Assembly (NCBI GenBank): GCA_032622095.1
Contig: CP136062.1
Location: forward strand, 40,424,918 to 40,488,917
Length of the DNA stretch: 64,000 bases
Direction of reading: 5' to 3'
Source: Siphonodentalium dalli
Lineage: Eukaryota > Mollusca > Scaphopoda > Gadilida > Siphonodentaliidae
Both the position numbers and the translations under genes were made by a program. Of this stretch, positions 30,067-46,285 are shown piece by piece (position 1 is the stretch's first letter; the number at the start of each line of letters is the position of its first letter). The notes under the pieces are model-generated. The model made no database searches. It was not told the DNA's origin and worked only from the letters and a program-made list of their open reading frames with translations.

Positions 30067-32163
30067 GTATCACCACCACATACATATATAGGTATCCTCA
30101 CCACACACATCTATAGGTATCCCACCACACACATATATAGGTATCCCCACCACACACATCTATAGGTATCCCCACCACACACATCTATAGGTATCCCCAC
30201 TACATACATATATATGTATCCCCACCACATACATATATAGGTATCCCCACCACATACATATATAGGTATCCCCACCACATACATATATAGGTATCCCCAC
30301 CACACACATATATAGGTATCCCCACCACACACATATATAGGTATCCCCACCACACACATATATATAGGTATCCCCGCCACACACATATATAGGTATCCCC
30401 ACCACATACATATATAGGTCTCCCCACCACATACATATATAGGTATCCCCACCACACACATCTATAGGTATCCCCACCACACACATATATTGGTATCACC
30501 ACCACATATATATATAGGTATCCCCGCCACACACATATATAGGTATTCCCGCCACATACATATATAGGTATCCCCACCACACACATCTATAGGTATCCCC
30601 ACCATATACATATATAGGTATCACCACCACACACATATATAGGTATCACCACCACACACATATATAGGTCTCACCACCACATACATCTATAGGTATCCCC
30701 ACCACACCAATCTATATGTATCCCCACCACACACAGATCTATAGGTATCCCCACCAGCCACATATATAGGTATTCCCACAATACACATCTATAGTTATCC
30801 CCGCCACACACATATATAGGTATCACCACCACATACATATATAGGTATCCCCACCACACACATATATAGGTATCCCCACCACATACATATATAGGTATCA
30901 CCACCACATACATATATAGGTATCCCCAACACATACATATATAGGTATCCCCACCATATACTTATATAGGTATCCCCACCACATACATATATAGGTATCC
31001 CCAACACATACATATATAGGTATCCCCACCATATACTTATATAGGTATCCCCACCACATACATATATAGGTATCCCCACCACATACATCTATAGGTATCC
31101 CCATCACAAACATATATAGGTATCCCCACCACATACATATATAGGTATCCCCATCACAAACATATATAGGTATCCCCACCACATACATATATAGGTATCC
31201 CCACTACATACATATATAGCTATCCCCACCACATACATCTATAGATATCACCGCCACATACATCTATAGGTATCCCCACCACATACATATATAGGTATCC
31301 CCGCCACACACATATATAGGTATCCCCACCACACACATATATAGGTATCACCACCACACACATATATAGGTATCCCCGGCACATACATATGTAGGTATCC
31401 CCAACACATACATATATAGGTATCACCACCACACACATATATAGGTATCCCCACCATATACATATATAGGTATCCCCATCACATACATTTATAGGTATCC
31501 CCACCACACACATATATAGGTATCCCCACCACATACATATATAGGTATCCCCACCACATACATATATAGGTATCCCCACCACATACATCTATACGTGTCC
31601 CCACCACACACATATATAGGTATCCCCACCACATACATCTATAGGTATCCCCACCACGCACATATATAGGTATCCCCACCACATACATATATAGGTATCC
31701 CCAACACATACATATATAGGTATCCCCACCACATACATATATAGGTATCCCCACCTCACACATATATAGGTATCCCCACCACATACATATATAGGTATCA
31801 CCACCACACGTATATAGGTATTCCCGCCACATACATATAGGTATCCCCACCACACACATATAGGTATCCCCACCACACACATATATAGGTATCACCACCA
31901 CATACATATATAGGTATCCCCAACACATACATATATAGGTATCCCCACCACATACATATATAGGTATCCCCACCACATACATATATAGGTATCCCCACCA
32001 CATACATCTATAGGTATCCCCACCACAAACATATATAGGTATCCACACCACATACATATATAGGTATCCCCACCACATACATATATAGCTATCCCCACCA
32101 CATACATATATAGGTATCACCGCCACATACATCTATAGGTATCCCCACCACATACATATATAG
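30067..32163. repeat. 2.05-kb tandem pair, copy 2 (50 bp longer)
   Basis: This matches copy 1 up to about 32,163, where copy 1 turns into the next block and this one continues with CCCCGCC units. The extra 50 bp is a two-unit slip at 31,094-31,193. Private changes include CACACCAATC at about 30,705 and CCGGCACAT at about 31,377. The latter is shared with the 3.1-kb copy at about 34,428. Confidence 0.82.
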
Positions 32164-33435
32164 GTATCCCCGCCACACACATATATAGGTATTCCCACCA
32201 CACACATATATAGGTATCACCACCACACACATATATAGGTATCCCCGCCACATACATATGTAGGTATCCCCACCACATACATATATAGGTATCACCACCA
32301 CACACATATATAGGTATCCCCACCACATACATATATAGGTATCCCATCACATACATATATAGGTATCCCCACCACATACATATATAGGTATCCCCACCAC
32401 ATACATATATAGGTATCCCCATCACATACATCTATATGTATCCCCACCACACACATATATAGGTATCCCCACCACACACATATATAGGTATCCCCACCAC
32501 GCACATATATAGGTATCCCCACCACATACATATATAGGTATCCCCACCACATACATCTATAGGTATCCCCACCACATACATATATAGGTATCCCCACCAC
32601 ATACATATATAGGTATCCCCACCACATACATATATAGGTATCCCCATCACATACATCTATATGTATCCCCACCACACACATATATAGGTATCCCCACCAC
32701 ATACATATATAGGTATCCCCACCACATACATCTATATGTATCCCCACCACATACATATATAGGTATCCCCACCACATACATATATAGGTATCCCCACCAT
32801 ATACATATATAGGTATCCCCACCACATACATATATAAGTATCCCCACCACATACATCTATAGGTATCCCCACAACATACATATATAGGTATCCCCAACAC
32901 ATACATCTATAGGTATCCCCACCATACACATCTATAGGGATCCCCACCACACATATATATATATATAGGTATCCCCACCATACACATCTATATGTATCAC
33001 CGCCACACACATATATAGGTAACCCCACCACATACATCTATTGGTATCCCCACCATACACATCTATAGGTATCCCCACCATACACATCTATATGTATCAC
33101 CGCCACACTCATATATAGGTATCCGCACCACATACATCTATAGGTATTACCACCACATACATGTATAGGTATCCCCACCACACACATATAGGTATCCTCA
33201 CCACACACATATATAGGTATCCTCACCACACACATATATAGGTATCCCCGTCACATACATCTATAGGTATCACCACCACATACATCTATAGGTATCACCA
33301 CCACACACATCTATAGGTTTCCCCACCACACACATCTATAGGTATCCTCACCACATACATATATAGGTATCCCCGCCCACACACATATATAGGTATCCTC
33401 ACCTCACACATCTATAGGTATCCCCACCACACACA
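30345..33435. repeat. 3.1-kb tandem pair, copy 1
   Basis: About 30,345-31,090 recurs at +3,101/3,102 bp and about 31,200-33,200 at +3,051 bp. The 50-bp step is the private slip at 31,094-31,193. Anchors are AGATCT at 30,735 and 33,836 and GGATCC at 32,938 and 36,014. The right end carries a rare GGTTTCCCC unit and a CACCTCACAC unit (about 33,317 and 33,402), both repeated at about 36,390 and 36,474. Confidence 0.82.
31094..31193 (+). repeat. Exact two-unit (50-bp) local duplication
   Basis: Units 31,094-31,118 and 31,119-31,143 (an ATCACAAAC unit followed by a consensus unit) are repeated exactly at 31,144-31,168 and 31,169-31,193. The equivalent places at about 29,047-29,096 and 34,195-34,244 have only one pair. 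The slip is therefore private to this copy and later than the blocks that share the flanks. Confidence 0.9.
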
Positions 33436-36400
33436 TATTTAGGTATCCCCACCACACACATATATATAGGTATCCCCGCCACACACATATATAGGTATCC
33501 CCACCACATACATATATAGGTCTCCCCACCACATACATATATAGGTATCCCCACCACACACATCTATAGGTATCCCCACCACACACATATATTGGTATCA
33601 CCACCACATATATATAGAGGTATCCCCGCCACACACATATATAGGTATTCCCGCCACATACATATATAGGTATCCCACCACACACATCTATAGGTATCCC
33701 CACCATATACATATATAGGTATCACCACCACACACATATATAGGTATCACCACCACACACATATATAGGTCTCACCACCACATACATCTATAGGTATCAC
33801 CACCACACCCATCTATATGTATCCCCACCACACACAGATCTATAGGTATCCCCACCAGCCACATATATAGGTATTCCCACAATACACATCTATAGTTATC
33901 CCCGCCACACACATATATAGGTATCACCACCACATACATATATAGGTATCCCCACCACACACATATATAGGTATCCCCACCACATACATATATAGGTATC
34001 ACCACCACATACATATATAGGTATCCCCAACACATACATATATAGGTATCCCCACCATATACTTATATAGGTATCCCCACCACATACATATATAGGTATC
34101 CCCAACACATACATATATAGGTATCCCCACCATATACTTATATAGGTATCCCCACCACATACATATATAGGTATCCCCACCACATACATCTATAGGTATC
34201 CCCATCACAAACATATATAGGTATCCCCACCACATACATATATAGGTATCCCCACTACATACATATATAGCTATCCCCACCACATACATCTATAGATATC
34301 ACCGCCACATACATCTATAGGTATCCCCACCACATACATATATAGGTATCCCCGCCACACACATATATATGTATCCCCACCACACACATATATAGGTATC
34401 ACCACCACACACATATATAGGTATCCCCGGCACATACATATGTAGGTATCCCCAACACATACATATATAGGTATCACCACCACACACATATATAGGTATC
34501 CCCACCATATACATATATAGGTATCCCCATCACATACATTTATAGGTATCCCCACCACACACATATATAGGTATCCCCACCACATACATATATAGGTATC
34601 CCCACCACATACATATATAGGTATCCCCACCACATACATCTATACGTGTCCCCACCACACACATATATAGGTATCCCCACCACATACATCTATAGGTATC
34701 CCCACCACGCACATATATAGGTATCCCCACCACATACATATATAGGTATCCCCACCACATACATATATAGGTATCCCCACCACATACATATATAGGTATC
34801 CCCACCTCACACATATATAGGTATCCCCACCACATACATATATAGGTATCACCACCACACATATATAGGTATTCCCGCCACATACATATAGGTATCCTCA
34901 CCACACACATATAGGTATCCCCACCACACACATATATAGGTATCACCACCACATACATATATAGGTATCCCCAACACATACATATATAGGTATCCCCACC
35001 ACATACATATATAGGTATCCCCACCACATACATATATAGGTATCCCCACCACATACATCTATAGGTATCCCCACCACAAACATATATAGGTATCCACACC
35101 ACATACATATATAGGTATCCCCACCACATACATATATAGCTATCCCCACCACATAGATATATAGGTATCACCGCCACATACATCTATAGGTATCCCCACC
35201 ACATACATATATAGGTATCCCCGCCACACACATATATAGGTATTCCCACCACACACATATATAGGTATCACCACCACACACATATATAGGTATCCCCGCC
35301 ACATACATATGTAGGTATCCCCACCACATACATATATAGGTATCACCACCACACACATATATAGGTATCCCCACCACATACATATATAGGTATCCCATCA
35401 CATATATATATAGGTATCCCCACCACATACATATATAGTTATCCCCACCACATACATATATAGGTATCCCCATCACATACATCTATATGTATCCCCCCCA
35501 CACACATATATAGGTATCCCCACCACATACATATATAGGTATCCCCACCACGCACATATATAGGTATCCCCACCACATACATATATAGGTATCCCCACCA
35601 CATACATCTATAGGTATCCCCACCACATACATATATAGGTATCCCCACCACATACATATATAGGTATCCCCACCACATACATATATAGGTATCCCCATCA
35701 CATACATCTATATGTATCCCCACCACACACACATATAGGTATCCCCACCACATACATATATAGGTATCCCCACCACATACATCTATAGGTATCCCCACCA
35801 CATACATATATAGGTATCCCCACCACATACATATATAGGTATCCCCACCACATACATATATAGGTATCCCCACCACATACATATATAAGTATCCCCACCA
35901 CATACATCTATAGGTATCCCCACAACATACATATATAGGTATCCCCAACACATACATCTATAGGTATCCCCACCACACCCATCTATATGTATCCCCACCA
36001 TACACATCTATAGGGATCCCCACCACACATATATATATATAGGTATCCCCACCATACACATCTATATGTATCACCGCCACACACATATATAGGTAACCCC
36101 ACCACATACATCTATTGGTATCCCCACCATACACATCTATAGGTATCCCCACCATACACATCTATATGTATCACCGCCACACTCATATATAGGTATCCGC
36201 ACCACATACATCTATAGGTATTACCACCACATACATGTATAGGTATCCCCACCACACACATATAGGTATCCTCACCACACACATATATAGGTATCCTCAC
36301 CACACACATATATAGGTATCCCCGTCACATGCATCTATAGGTATCACCACCACATACATCTATAGGTATCACCACCACACACATCTATAGGTTTCCCCAC

Positions 36401-36490
36401 CACACACATCTATAGGTATCCTCACCACATACATATATAGGTATCCCCGCCACACACATATATAGGTATCCTCACCTCACACATCTATAG
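33436..36490. repeat. 3.1-kb tandem pair, copy 2 (also the left part of the first 16-kb block)
   Basis: This is the partner of 30,345-33,435. Its junction lies at about 33,430-33,470, where the CACCTCACAC series gives way to the long 27-bp unit before CCCCGCC. It differs from copy 1 by single bases and by a longer tail after GGATCC at 36,014. Because it also starts the 16.4-kb block, the 3.1-kb pair and the 16.4-kb duplication share or nearly share a boundary. Confidence 0.8.
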
Positions 36491-37649
36491 GTATCCCCAT
36501 CACACACATATATAGGTATCGCCACCACACACATATATAGTTATCCCCACCACACACATCTATATGTATCCCCACCACACACATATATAGGTATCCCCAC
36601 CACACACATCTATAGGTATCCCCACCAAACACATATATAGGTATCCCCACCACATACATATGTAGGTATCCCCACCACATACATATATAGGTATCACAAC
36701 CACATACATCTATAGATATCACCACCACATACATATATAGGTATCCCCACCACATACGTCTATAGGTATCCCCGCCACACACATCTATAGGTATCCTCAC
36801 CACACACATATATAGGTATCCCCACCACATACACCTATAGGCATCCCCACCACACACATATATAGGTATCCCCAACACACACATATATAGGTATCCCCAC
36901 CACATACATCTATAGGTATCCCCACCACACACATATAGGTATACCCGCCACACACATCTATAGGTATCACCACCACATACATCTATAGGTAACACCACCA
37001 CAACATCTATAGGTATCCCCACCACATACATATATAGGTATCCCTACCACATACATCTATATGTATCCCCGCCACACACATCTATAGGTATCCTCACCAC
37101 ACACATATATAGGTATCCACGCCACATACATCTATAGGTATCACCACCACACACATCTATAGGTATTACCACCACATACATCTATAGGTATACATACCAC
37201 ATACATCTATAGGTATCCCCACCACATACATCTATAGGTATCCCCGCCACACACATCTGTAGGTATCCTCACCACACACATATATAGGTTTCCCCACTAC
37301 ATACATATATAGGTATCCCCACCACACACATATATAGGCATCACCACCACAAACGTCTATATGTATCCCTACCACATACATCTATAGATAACCCCACCAC
37401 ATACATATATAGGTATCCCCACCACACACATATATAGGTATCGCCACCACACACATATATAGTTATCCCCACCACACACATCTATATGTATCCCCACCAC
37501 ACACATATATAGGTATCCCCACCACACGCATCTATAGGTATCCCCACCAAACACATATATAGGTATCCCCACCACATACATATGTAGTTATCCCCACCAC
37601 ATACATATATAGGTATCACCACCACATACATCTATAGATATCACCACCA

Positions 37650-40600
37650 CATACATCTATAGGTATCCCCACCACATACATCTATAGGTATCCCCGCCAC
37701 ACACATCTATAGGTATCCTCACCACACACATATATAGGTATCCCCACCACATACATCTATAGGTATCCCCACCACACACATATATAGGTATCCCCATCAC
37801 ACACATATATAGGTATCCCCACCACATACATCTATAGGTATCCCCACCACACACATATAGGTATACCCGCCACACACATCTATAGGTATCACCACCACAT
37901 ACATCTATAGGTAACACCACCACAACATCTATAGGTATCCCCACCACATACATATATAGGTATCCCTACCACATACATCTATAGGTATCCCCGCCACACA
38001 CATCTATAGGTATCCTCACCACACACATATATAGGTATCCCCACCACATACATCTATATGTATCACCACCACACACATCTATAGGTATTACCACCACATA
38101 CATCTATAGGTATCACCACCACATACATCTATAGGTATACATACCACATACATCTATAGGTATCCCCACCACATACATCTATAGGTATCCCCGCCACACA
38201 CATCTGTAGGTATCCTCACCACACACATATACAGGTTTCCCCACCACATACATATATAGGTATCCCCATCACACAAATATATAGGTATCACCACCACAAA
38301 CGTCTATATGTATCCCTACCACATACATCTATAGGTAACCCCACCACATACATATATAGGTATCCCCACCACATACATCTATAGGTATCCCCACCACACA
38401 CATATATAGGTATCAACACCACACACATATATAGGTATCACCACCACATACATCTATATGTATCCCCACCACATACATATATAGGTATCTCCGCCACATA
38501 CATATATAGGTATCCCCACCACATACATATATAGGTATCCCCACCACAAACATATATAGGTATCCCCATCACACACATATATAGGTATCCCCACCACACA
38601 CATATATATAGGTATCCCCGCCACACACATATATAGGTATCCCCACCACATACATATATAGGTCTCCCCACCACATACATCTATAGGTATCCCCACCACA
38701 CACATCTATAGGTATCCTCACCACATACATATATAGGTATCCCCGCCACACACATATATAGGTATCCTCACCACACACATATATATGTATCCCCACCACA
38801 CACATATATAGGTATCGCCACCACACACATATATAGGTATCCCCACCACACACATCGATAGGTATCCCCACCACACACATATATAGATATCCCCACCATA
38901 CACATCTATATGTATAACCGCCACACTCATATATAGGTATCCCCACCACATACATCTATAGGTATCACCACCACATACATGTATATGTATCCACACCACA
39001 TAAATCTATAGGTATCCCCACCACACACATCAATATGTATCACCACCACATACATATATAGGTATCCCCACCACACACATATATAGGTATCCCCACCACA
39101 TACATATATAGGTATCCCCACCACACACATATAGGTATCCTCACCACACACATATATAGGTATCCTCACCACACACATATATAGGTCTCCCCGCCACATA
39201 CATATATAGGTATCACCACCACATACATCTATAGTTATCACCACCACATACATCTATAGGTATCCCCACCACATTCATCTATAGGTATCCCCACCACATA
39301 CATCTATATGTATCCCCGCCACACACATCTATAGGTATCCTCACGACACACATATATAGGTATCCCCACCACATACATCTATATGTATCCCCACCACACA
39401 CATATATAGGTATCCCCACCACAAACATATATAGGTATTCCCACCACATACATCTATAGGTATCCCCACCACAAACATATATAGGTATTCCCACCACATA
39501 CATCTATAGGTATCCCCACCACATACATATATAGGTATCCCCACCACATACATCTATAGGTATCCCCTCCACATACATATATAGGTATCCCCACCACATA
39601 CATATATAGGTATCCCCAACACACACATCTATAGATATCCCCGCCATACACGTCTATAGGTATCCCCTCCACATACATATATAGGTATCCCCACCAAATA
39701 CATCCATATGTATCCCCGCCACACACATCTATAGGTATCCTCACCACACACATATATAGGTATCCCCACCACATACATATATAGGTATCCCCACCACACA
39801 CATATATAGGTATCACCACCACATACATCTATATGTATCCCCACCACGTACATATATAGGTAACCCCACCACATACATATATATGTATCCCCACCACATA
39901 CATCTATAGGTATCCCCACCACACACATATATAGGTATCACCACCACACACATATATAGGTATCACCACCACATACATCTATAGGTGTCTCCACCACATA
40001 CATCTATGGGTATAACCACCACACACATATATAGGTATCACCACCACATACATCTATAGGTATCTCCACCAGATACATCTATGGGTATCCCCGCCACATA
40101 CATATATAGGTATCCCCACCACATACATATATAGGTAGCACCACCATATACATCTATAGGTATCCCCACCACACACATCTATAGGTATCCCCACCACAAA
40201 CATCTATAGGTATCCCCGCCACACACATCTATAGGTATCACCACCACATACATTTATAGGTATCCCCATCACATACATATATAGGTATCCCCACCACATA
40301 CTTATATAGGTATCCCCACAATATACATATATAGGTATCCTCACCACATACATATATAGGTATCCCCACCACATACATATATAGGTATCCCCACCACATA
40401 CATCTATGTGTATCCCCACCACACACATATATAGGTATCCCCACCACATACATATATAGGTATCCCCACCACACACATATATAGGTATCCCCACCACATA
40501 CATATATAGGTATCCCCACCACATACATCTATATGTATCCCCACCAAACACATATATAGGTATCCCCACCACATACATATATAGGTATCCCCACCACATA

Positions 40601-40815
40601 CATATATAGGTATCCCCACCACATACATATATAGGTATCCCCACCACATACATATATAGGTATCCACACCACATACATCTATAAGTATCCCCATCACATA
40701 CATATATAGGTATCCCCACCACATACATATATAGGTATCCCCACCACATACATATACAGGTATCCCCACCACATACATCTATAGGTATCCCCACCACATA
40801 CATATATATGTATCC
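37650..40815. repeat. Internal pair of about 3.15 kb in the 16.4-kb block, member 1
   Basis: About 37,657-40,700 is repeated at 40,816-43,900 with offsets of 3,099-3,159 bp. Shared rare units include TATACATACC (38,136 and 41,383), ACGTC (38,300 and 41,497) and TAACCGC (about 38,913 and 42,061). The TATGGGTAT and GGTAGCACC units at about 40,011-40,145 recur at about 43,108-43,238. An extra partial copy lies upstream: 37,189 and 37,353 carry the same TATACAT and ACGTC markers 947 bp before those at 38,136 and 38,300. Confidence 0.75.
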
Positions 40816-43800
40816 TCACCACATACATATATAGGTATCCCCGCCACACACATATATAGGTATCCCCACCACACACATATATAGGTATCCCCACCACATA
40901 CATCTATAGGTATCCCCACCACACACATATATAGGTATCCCCATCACACACATATATAGGTATCCCCACCACATACATCTATAGGTATCCCCACCAAACA
41001 CATATAGGTATATCCGCCACACACATCTATAGGTATCACCACCACATACATCTATAGGTAACACCACCACAACATCTATAGGTATCCCCACCACATACAT
41101 ATATAGGTATCCCTACCACATACATCTATAGGTATCCCCGCCACACACATCTATAGGTATCCTCACCACACACATATATAGGTATCCCCACCACATACTT
41201 CATTAGGTCTCCCTACCACATACATCTATAGGTGTCCCCGCCACACACATATATAGGTATCCTCACCACACACATATATAGGTATCCCCACCACATACTT
41301 CATTAGGTATCACCACCACACACATCTATAGGTATTACCACCACATACATCTATAGGTATCACCACCACATACATCTATAGGTATACATACCACATACAT
41401 CTATAGGTATCCCCACCACATACATATATAGGTATCCCCGCCACACACATCTGTAGGTATCCCCATCACACACATATATAGGTATCACCACCACAAACGT
41501 CTATATGTATCCCCACCACATACATCTATAGGTATCCCCACCACACACATATATAGGTATCAACACCACACACATATATAGGTATCACCACCACATACAT
41601 CTATATGTATCCCCACCACATACATATATAGGTATCTCCGCCACATACATATATAGGTATCCCCGCCACATACATATATAGGTATCCCCGCCACACACAT
41701 ATATAGGTATCCCCATCACACACATATATAGGTATCCCCACCACACACATATATATAGGTATCCCCGCCACACACATATATAGGTATCCCCACCACATAC
41801 ATATATAGGTCTCCCCACCACATACATCTATAGGTATCCCCACCACACACATCTATAGGTATCCTCACCACAAACATATATAGGTATCCCCGCCACACAC
41901 ATATATAGGTATCCTCACCACACACATCTATATGTATCCCCACCACACACATATATAGGTATCGCCACCACACACATATATAGGTATCCCCACCACACAC
42001 ATCTATAGGTATCCCCACCACACACATATATAGATATCCCCACCATACACATCTATATGTATAACCGCGACACTCATATATAGGTATCCCCACCACATAC
42101 ATCTATAGGTATCACCACCACATACATGTATAGGTATCCCCACCACATAAATCTATAGGTAACCCCACCACACACATCAATATGTATCACCACCACATAC
42201 ATATATAGGTATCCCCACCACACACATATATAGGTATCCCCACCACATACATATATAGGTATCCCCACCACACACATATAGGTATCCTCACCACACACAT
42301 ATATAGGTATCCTCACCACACACATATATAGGTCTCCCCGCCACATACATATATAGGTATCACCACCACATACATCTATAGTTATCACCACCACATACAT
42401 CTATAGGTATCCCCACCACATTCATCTATAGGTGTCCCCACCACATACATCTATATGTATCCCCGCCTCACACATCTATAGGTATCCTCACGACACACAT
42501 ATATAGGTATCCCCACCACATACATCTATAGGTATCCCCACCACACACATATATAGGTATCCCCACCACAAACATATATAGGTATCCCCACCACATACAT
42601 CTATAGGAAATCCCCACCACATACATATATAGGTATCCCCACCACATACATCTATAGGTATCCCCACCACATACATATATATGTATCCCCACCACATACA
42701 TATATAGGTATCCCCAACACACACATCTATAGATATCCCCGCCATACACGTCTATAGGTATCCCCTCCACATACATATATAGGTATCCCCACCAAATACA
42801 TCCATATGTATCCCCGCTACACACATCTATAGGTATCCTCACCACACACATATATAGGTATCCCCACCACATACATATATAGGTATCCCCACCACACACA
42901 TATATAGGTATCACCACCACATACATCTATATGTATCCCCCACCACGTTCATATATAGGTAACCCCACCACATACAAATATAGGTATCCCCACCACATAC
43001 ATCTATAGGTATCCCCACCACACACATATATAGGTATCACCACCACACACATATATAGGTATCACCACCACATACATCTATAGGTATCTCCACCACATAC
43101 ATCTATGGGTATAACCACCACACACATATATAGGTATCACCACCACATACATATATAGGTATCTCCACCACATACATCTATGGGTATCCCCGCCACATAC
43201 ATATATAGGTATCCCCACCACATACATATATAGGTAGCACCACCATATACATCTATAGGTATCCCCACCACACACATCTATAGGTATCCCCACCACACAC
43301 ATCTATAGGTATCCCCGCCACACACATCTATAGGTATCACCACCACATACATTTATAGGTATCCCCATCACATACATATATAGGTATCCCCACCACATAC
43401 TTATATAGGTATCCCCACAATATACATCTATAGGTATCCTCACCACATACATATATAGGTATCCCCACCACATACATATATAGGTATTCCCACCACATAC
43501 ATCTATATGTATCCCCACCACACACATATATAGGTATCCCCACCACACACATATATAGGTATCCCCACCACATACATATATAGGTATCCCCACCACATAC
43601 ATCTATATGTATCCCCACCACACACATATATAGGTATCCCCACCACATACATATATAGGTATCCCCACCACATACATATATAGGTATCCCCACCACATAC
43701 ATATATAGGTATCCCCACCACATACATATATAGGTCTCCCCACCACATACATCTATAAGTATCCCCACCACATACATATATAGGTATCCCCACAACATAC

Positions 43801-43950
43801 ATATATAGGTATCCCCACCACATACATATAGAGGTAACCCCACCACATACATCTATAGGTATCCCCACCACATACATATATATGTATCCTCACCACATAC
43901 ATATATAGGTATCCCCGCCACACACATATATAGGTATCCTCACCACACAC
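40816..43950. repeat. Internal pair of about 3.15 kb in the 16.4-kb block, member 2
   Basis: This is the second member of the internal pair. It alone contains the four-unit duplication at about 41,190-41,310 and the GGAAATCCCC unit at 42,606. Both features recur in the corresponding member of the second 16.4-kb block (57,290-57,400 and 58,752) but not in the first members. They therefore arose after the internal pair formed and before the 16.4-kb duplication. Confidence 0.75.
41190..41310 (+). repeat. Four-unit duplication marked by CTTCATTAGG
   Basis: The unusual unit end CATACTTCATTAGG occurs at about 41,196 and again 100 bp later, at about 41,296. The same pair, 100 bp apart, lies at about 57,292 and 57,392. 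This unit form was not noticed elsewhere in the window, so it is a good marker of the second member of the internal 3.15-kb pair. Confidence 0.8.
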
Positions 43951-45389
43951 ATCTATAGGTATCCCCACCACACACATATATAGGTATCGCCACCACACAC
44001 ATATATAGGTATCCCCACCACACACATATATAGGTATCCCCACCACACACATATATAGCTATCCCCACCACACACATATATAGGTATCCCAACCACACAC
44101 ATCTATTGGTATCCCCACCACACACATATATAGGTATCCCCACCACATACATATATAGGTATCCCCACCACATACATATATAGGTATCACCACCACATAC
44201 ATATATAGGTATCCTCACCACACACATCTATAGGTATCCCACCACACACATATATAGGTATCCCCACCACACACATCTATAGGTATCCCCACCACACATA
44301 TCTATAGGTATCCCCACTACATACATATATATATGTATCCCCACCACACACATATATAGGTATCCCCACCACATACATATATAGCTATCCCCACCACATA
44401 CATATATACGTATCACCGCCACATACATCAATAGGTATGCCCACCACATACATATATAGGTATCCCCGCCACACACATATATAGGTATCCCCACCACACA
44501 CATATATAGGTATCACAACCACACACATATATAGGTATCCCCGCCACATACATATGTAGGTATCCCCACCACATATATATATAGGTATCACCACCACACA
44601 CATATATAGGTATCCCCACCACATACATATATAGGTATCCCCATCACATACATTTATAGGTATCCCCACCACACACATATATAGGTATCCCCACCACGTA
44701 CATATATAGGTATCACCACCACATACATATATAGGTATCCCCATCACATACATTTATAGGTATCCCAACCACACACATATATAGGTATCCCCACCACATA
44801 CATATATAGGTATCCCCACCACATACTTATATAGGTATCCCCACCACATACATCTATAAGTGTCCCCACCACACACATATATAGGTATCCCCACCACACA
44901 CATCTATAGGTATCCCCACCACGCACATATATATAGGTATCCCCACCACATACATATATAGGTATCCCCACAACACACATATATAGGCATCCCCACCACA
45001 TACATATATAGGTATCACCACCACACACATATATGTATTCCCGCCACATACATATAGGTATCCCCACCACACACATATAGGTATCCCCACCACACACATC
45101 TATAGGTATCACCACCACATACATATATAGGTATCCCCAACACATACATATATAAGTATCCCCACCACATACTTATATAGGTATCCCCACCACATACATA
45201 TATAGGTATTCCCACCACATACATATATAGGTATCCCCACCACATACATATATAGGTATCCCCACCACATACATATATAGGTATCCCCACCACATACATC
45301 TATAAGTATCCCCACCACATACATATATAGGTATCCCCACCACATACATCTATAGGTATCCCCACCACATACATATATAGGTATCCCCG

Positions 45390-46285
45390 CCACACACATA
45401 TATAGGTATCCTCACCACACACATCTATAGGTATCCCCACCACACACATATATAGGTATCGCCACCACACACATATATAGGTATCCCCACCACACACATA
45501 TATAGGTATCCCCACCACACACATATATAGGTATCCCCACCACACACATATATAGGTATCCCAACCACACACATCTATTGGTATCCCCACCACACACATA
45601 TATAGGTATCCCCACCACATACATATATAGGTATCACCACCACACACATATAGGTATTTCCGCCATATACATATAGGTATCCCCACCACACACATATAGG
45701 TATCCCACCACACACATCTATAGGTATCACCACCACATACATATATAGGTATCCCCAACACATACATATATAAGTATCCCCACCACATACTTATATAGGT
45801 ATCCCCACCACATACATATATAGGTAATCCCACCACATACATATATAGGTATCCCCACCACATACATATATAGGTATCCCCACCACATACATATATAGGT
45901 ATCCCCATCACACACATCTATAGGTATCACCACCACATACATATATAGGTATCCCCAACACATACATATATAAGTATCCCCACCACATACATTTATAGGT
46001 ATCACCACCACATACATATATAGGTATCCTCACCACACACATCTATAGGTATCCCACCACACACATATATAGGTATCCCCACCACACACATCTTTAGGTA
46101 TCCCCACCACACATATCTATAGGTATCCCCACTACATACATATATATATGTATCCCCACCACACACATATATAGGTATCCCCACCACATACATATATAGC
46201 TATCCCCACCACATACATATATACGTATCACCGCCACATACATCAATAGGTATCCCCACCACATACATATATAGGTATCCCCGCC
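45390..46285. repeat. Extra segment of about 894 bp in 16.4-kb copy 1
   Basis: Units at about 45,412-45,900 recur at 46,306-46,790 with an offset of 894 bp. The second 16.4-kb block has this series once (about 61,582-62,087). The offset between the two blocks drops from 16,170 to about 15,276 bp across it. The last 280 bp before 46,285 resemble 44.17-44.46 kb, including a 29-bp-type long unit with TATATATATG. The extra segment may therefore be a compound event and not a simple head-to-tail copy. It is either a gain in copy 1 or a loss in copy 2. Confidence 0.75.
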
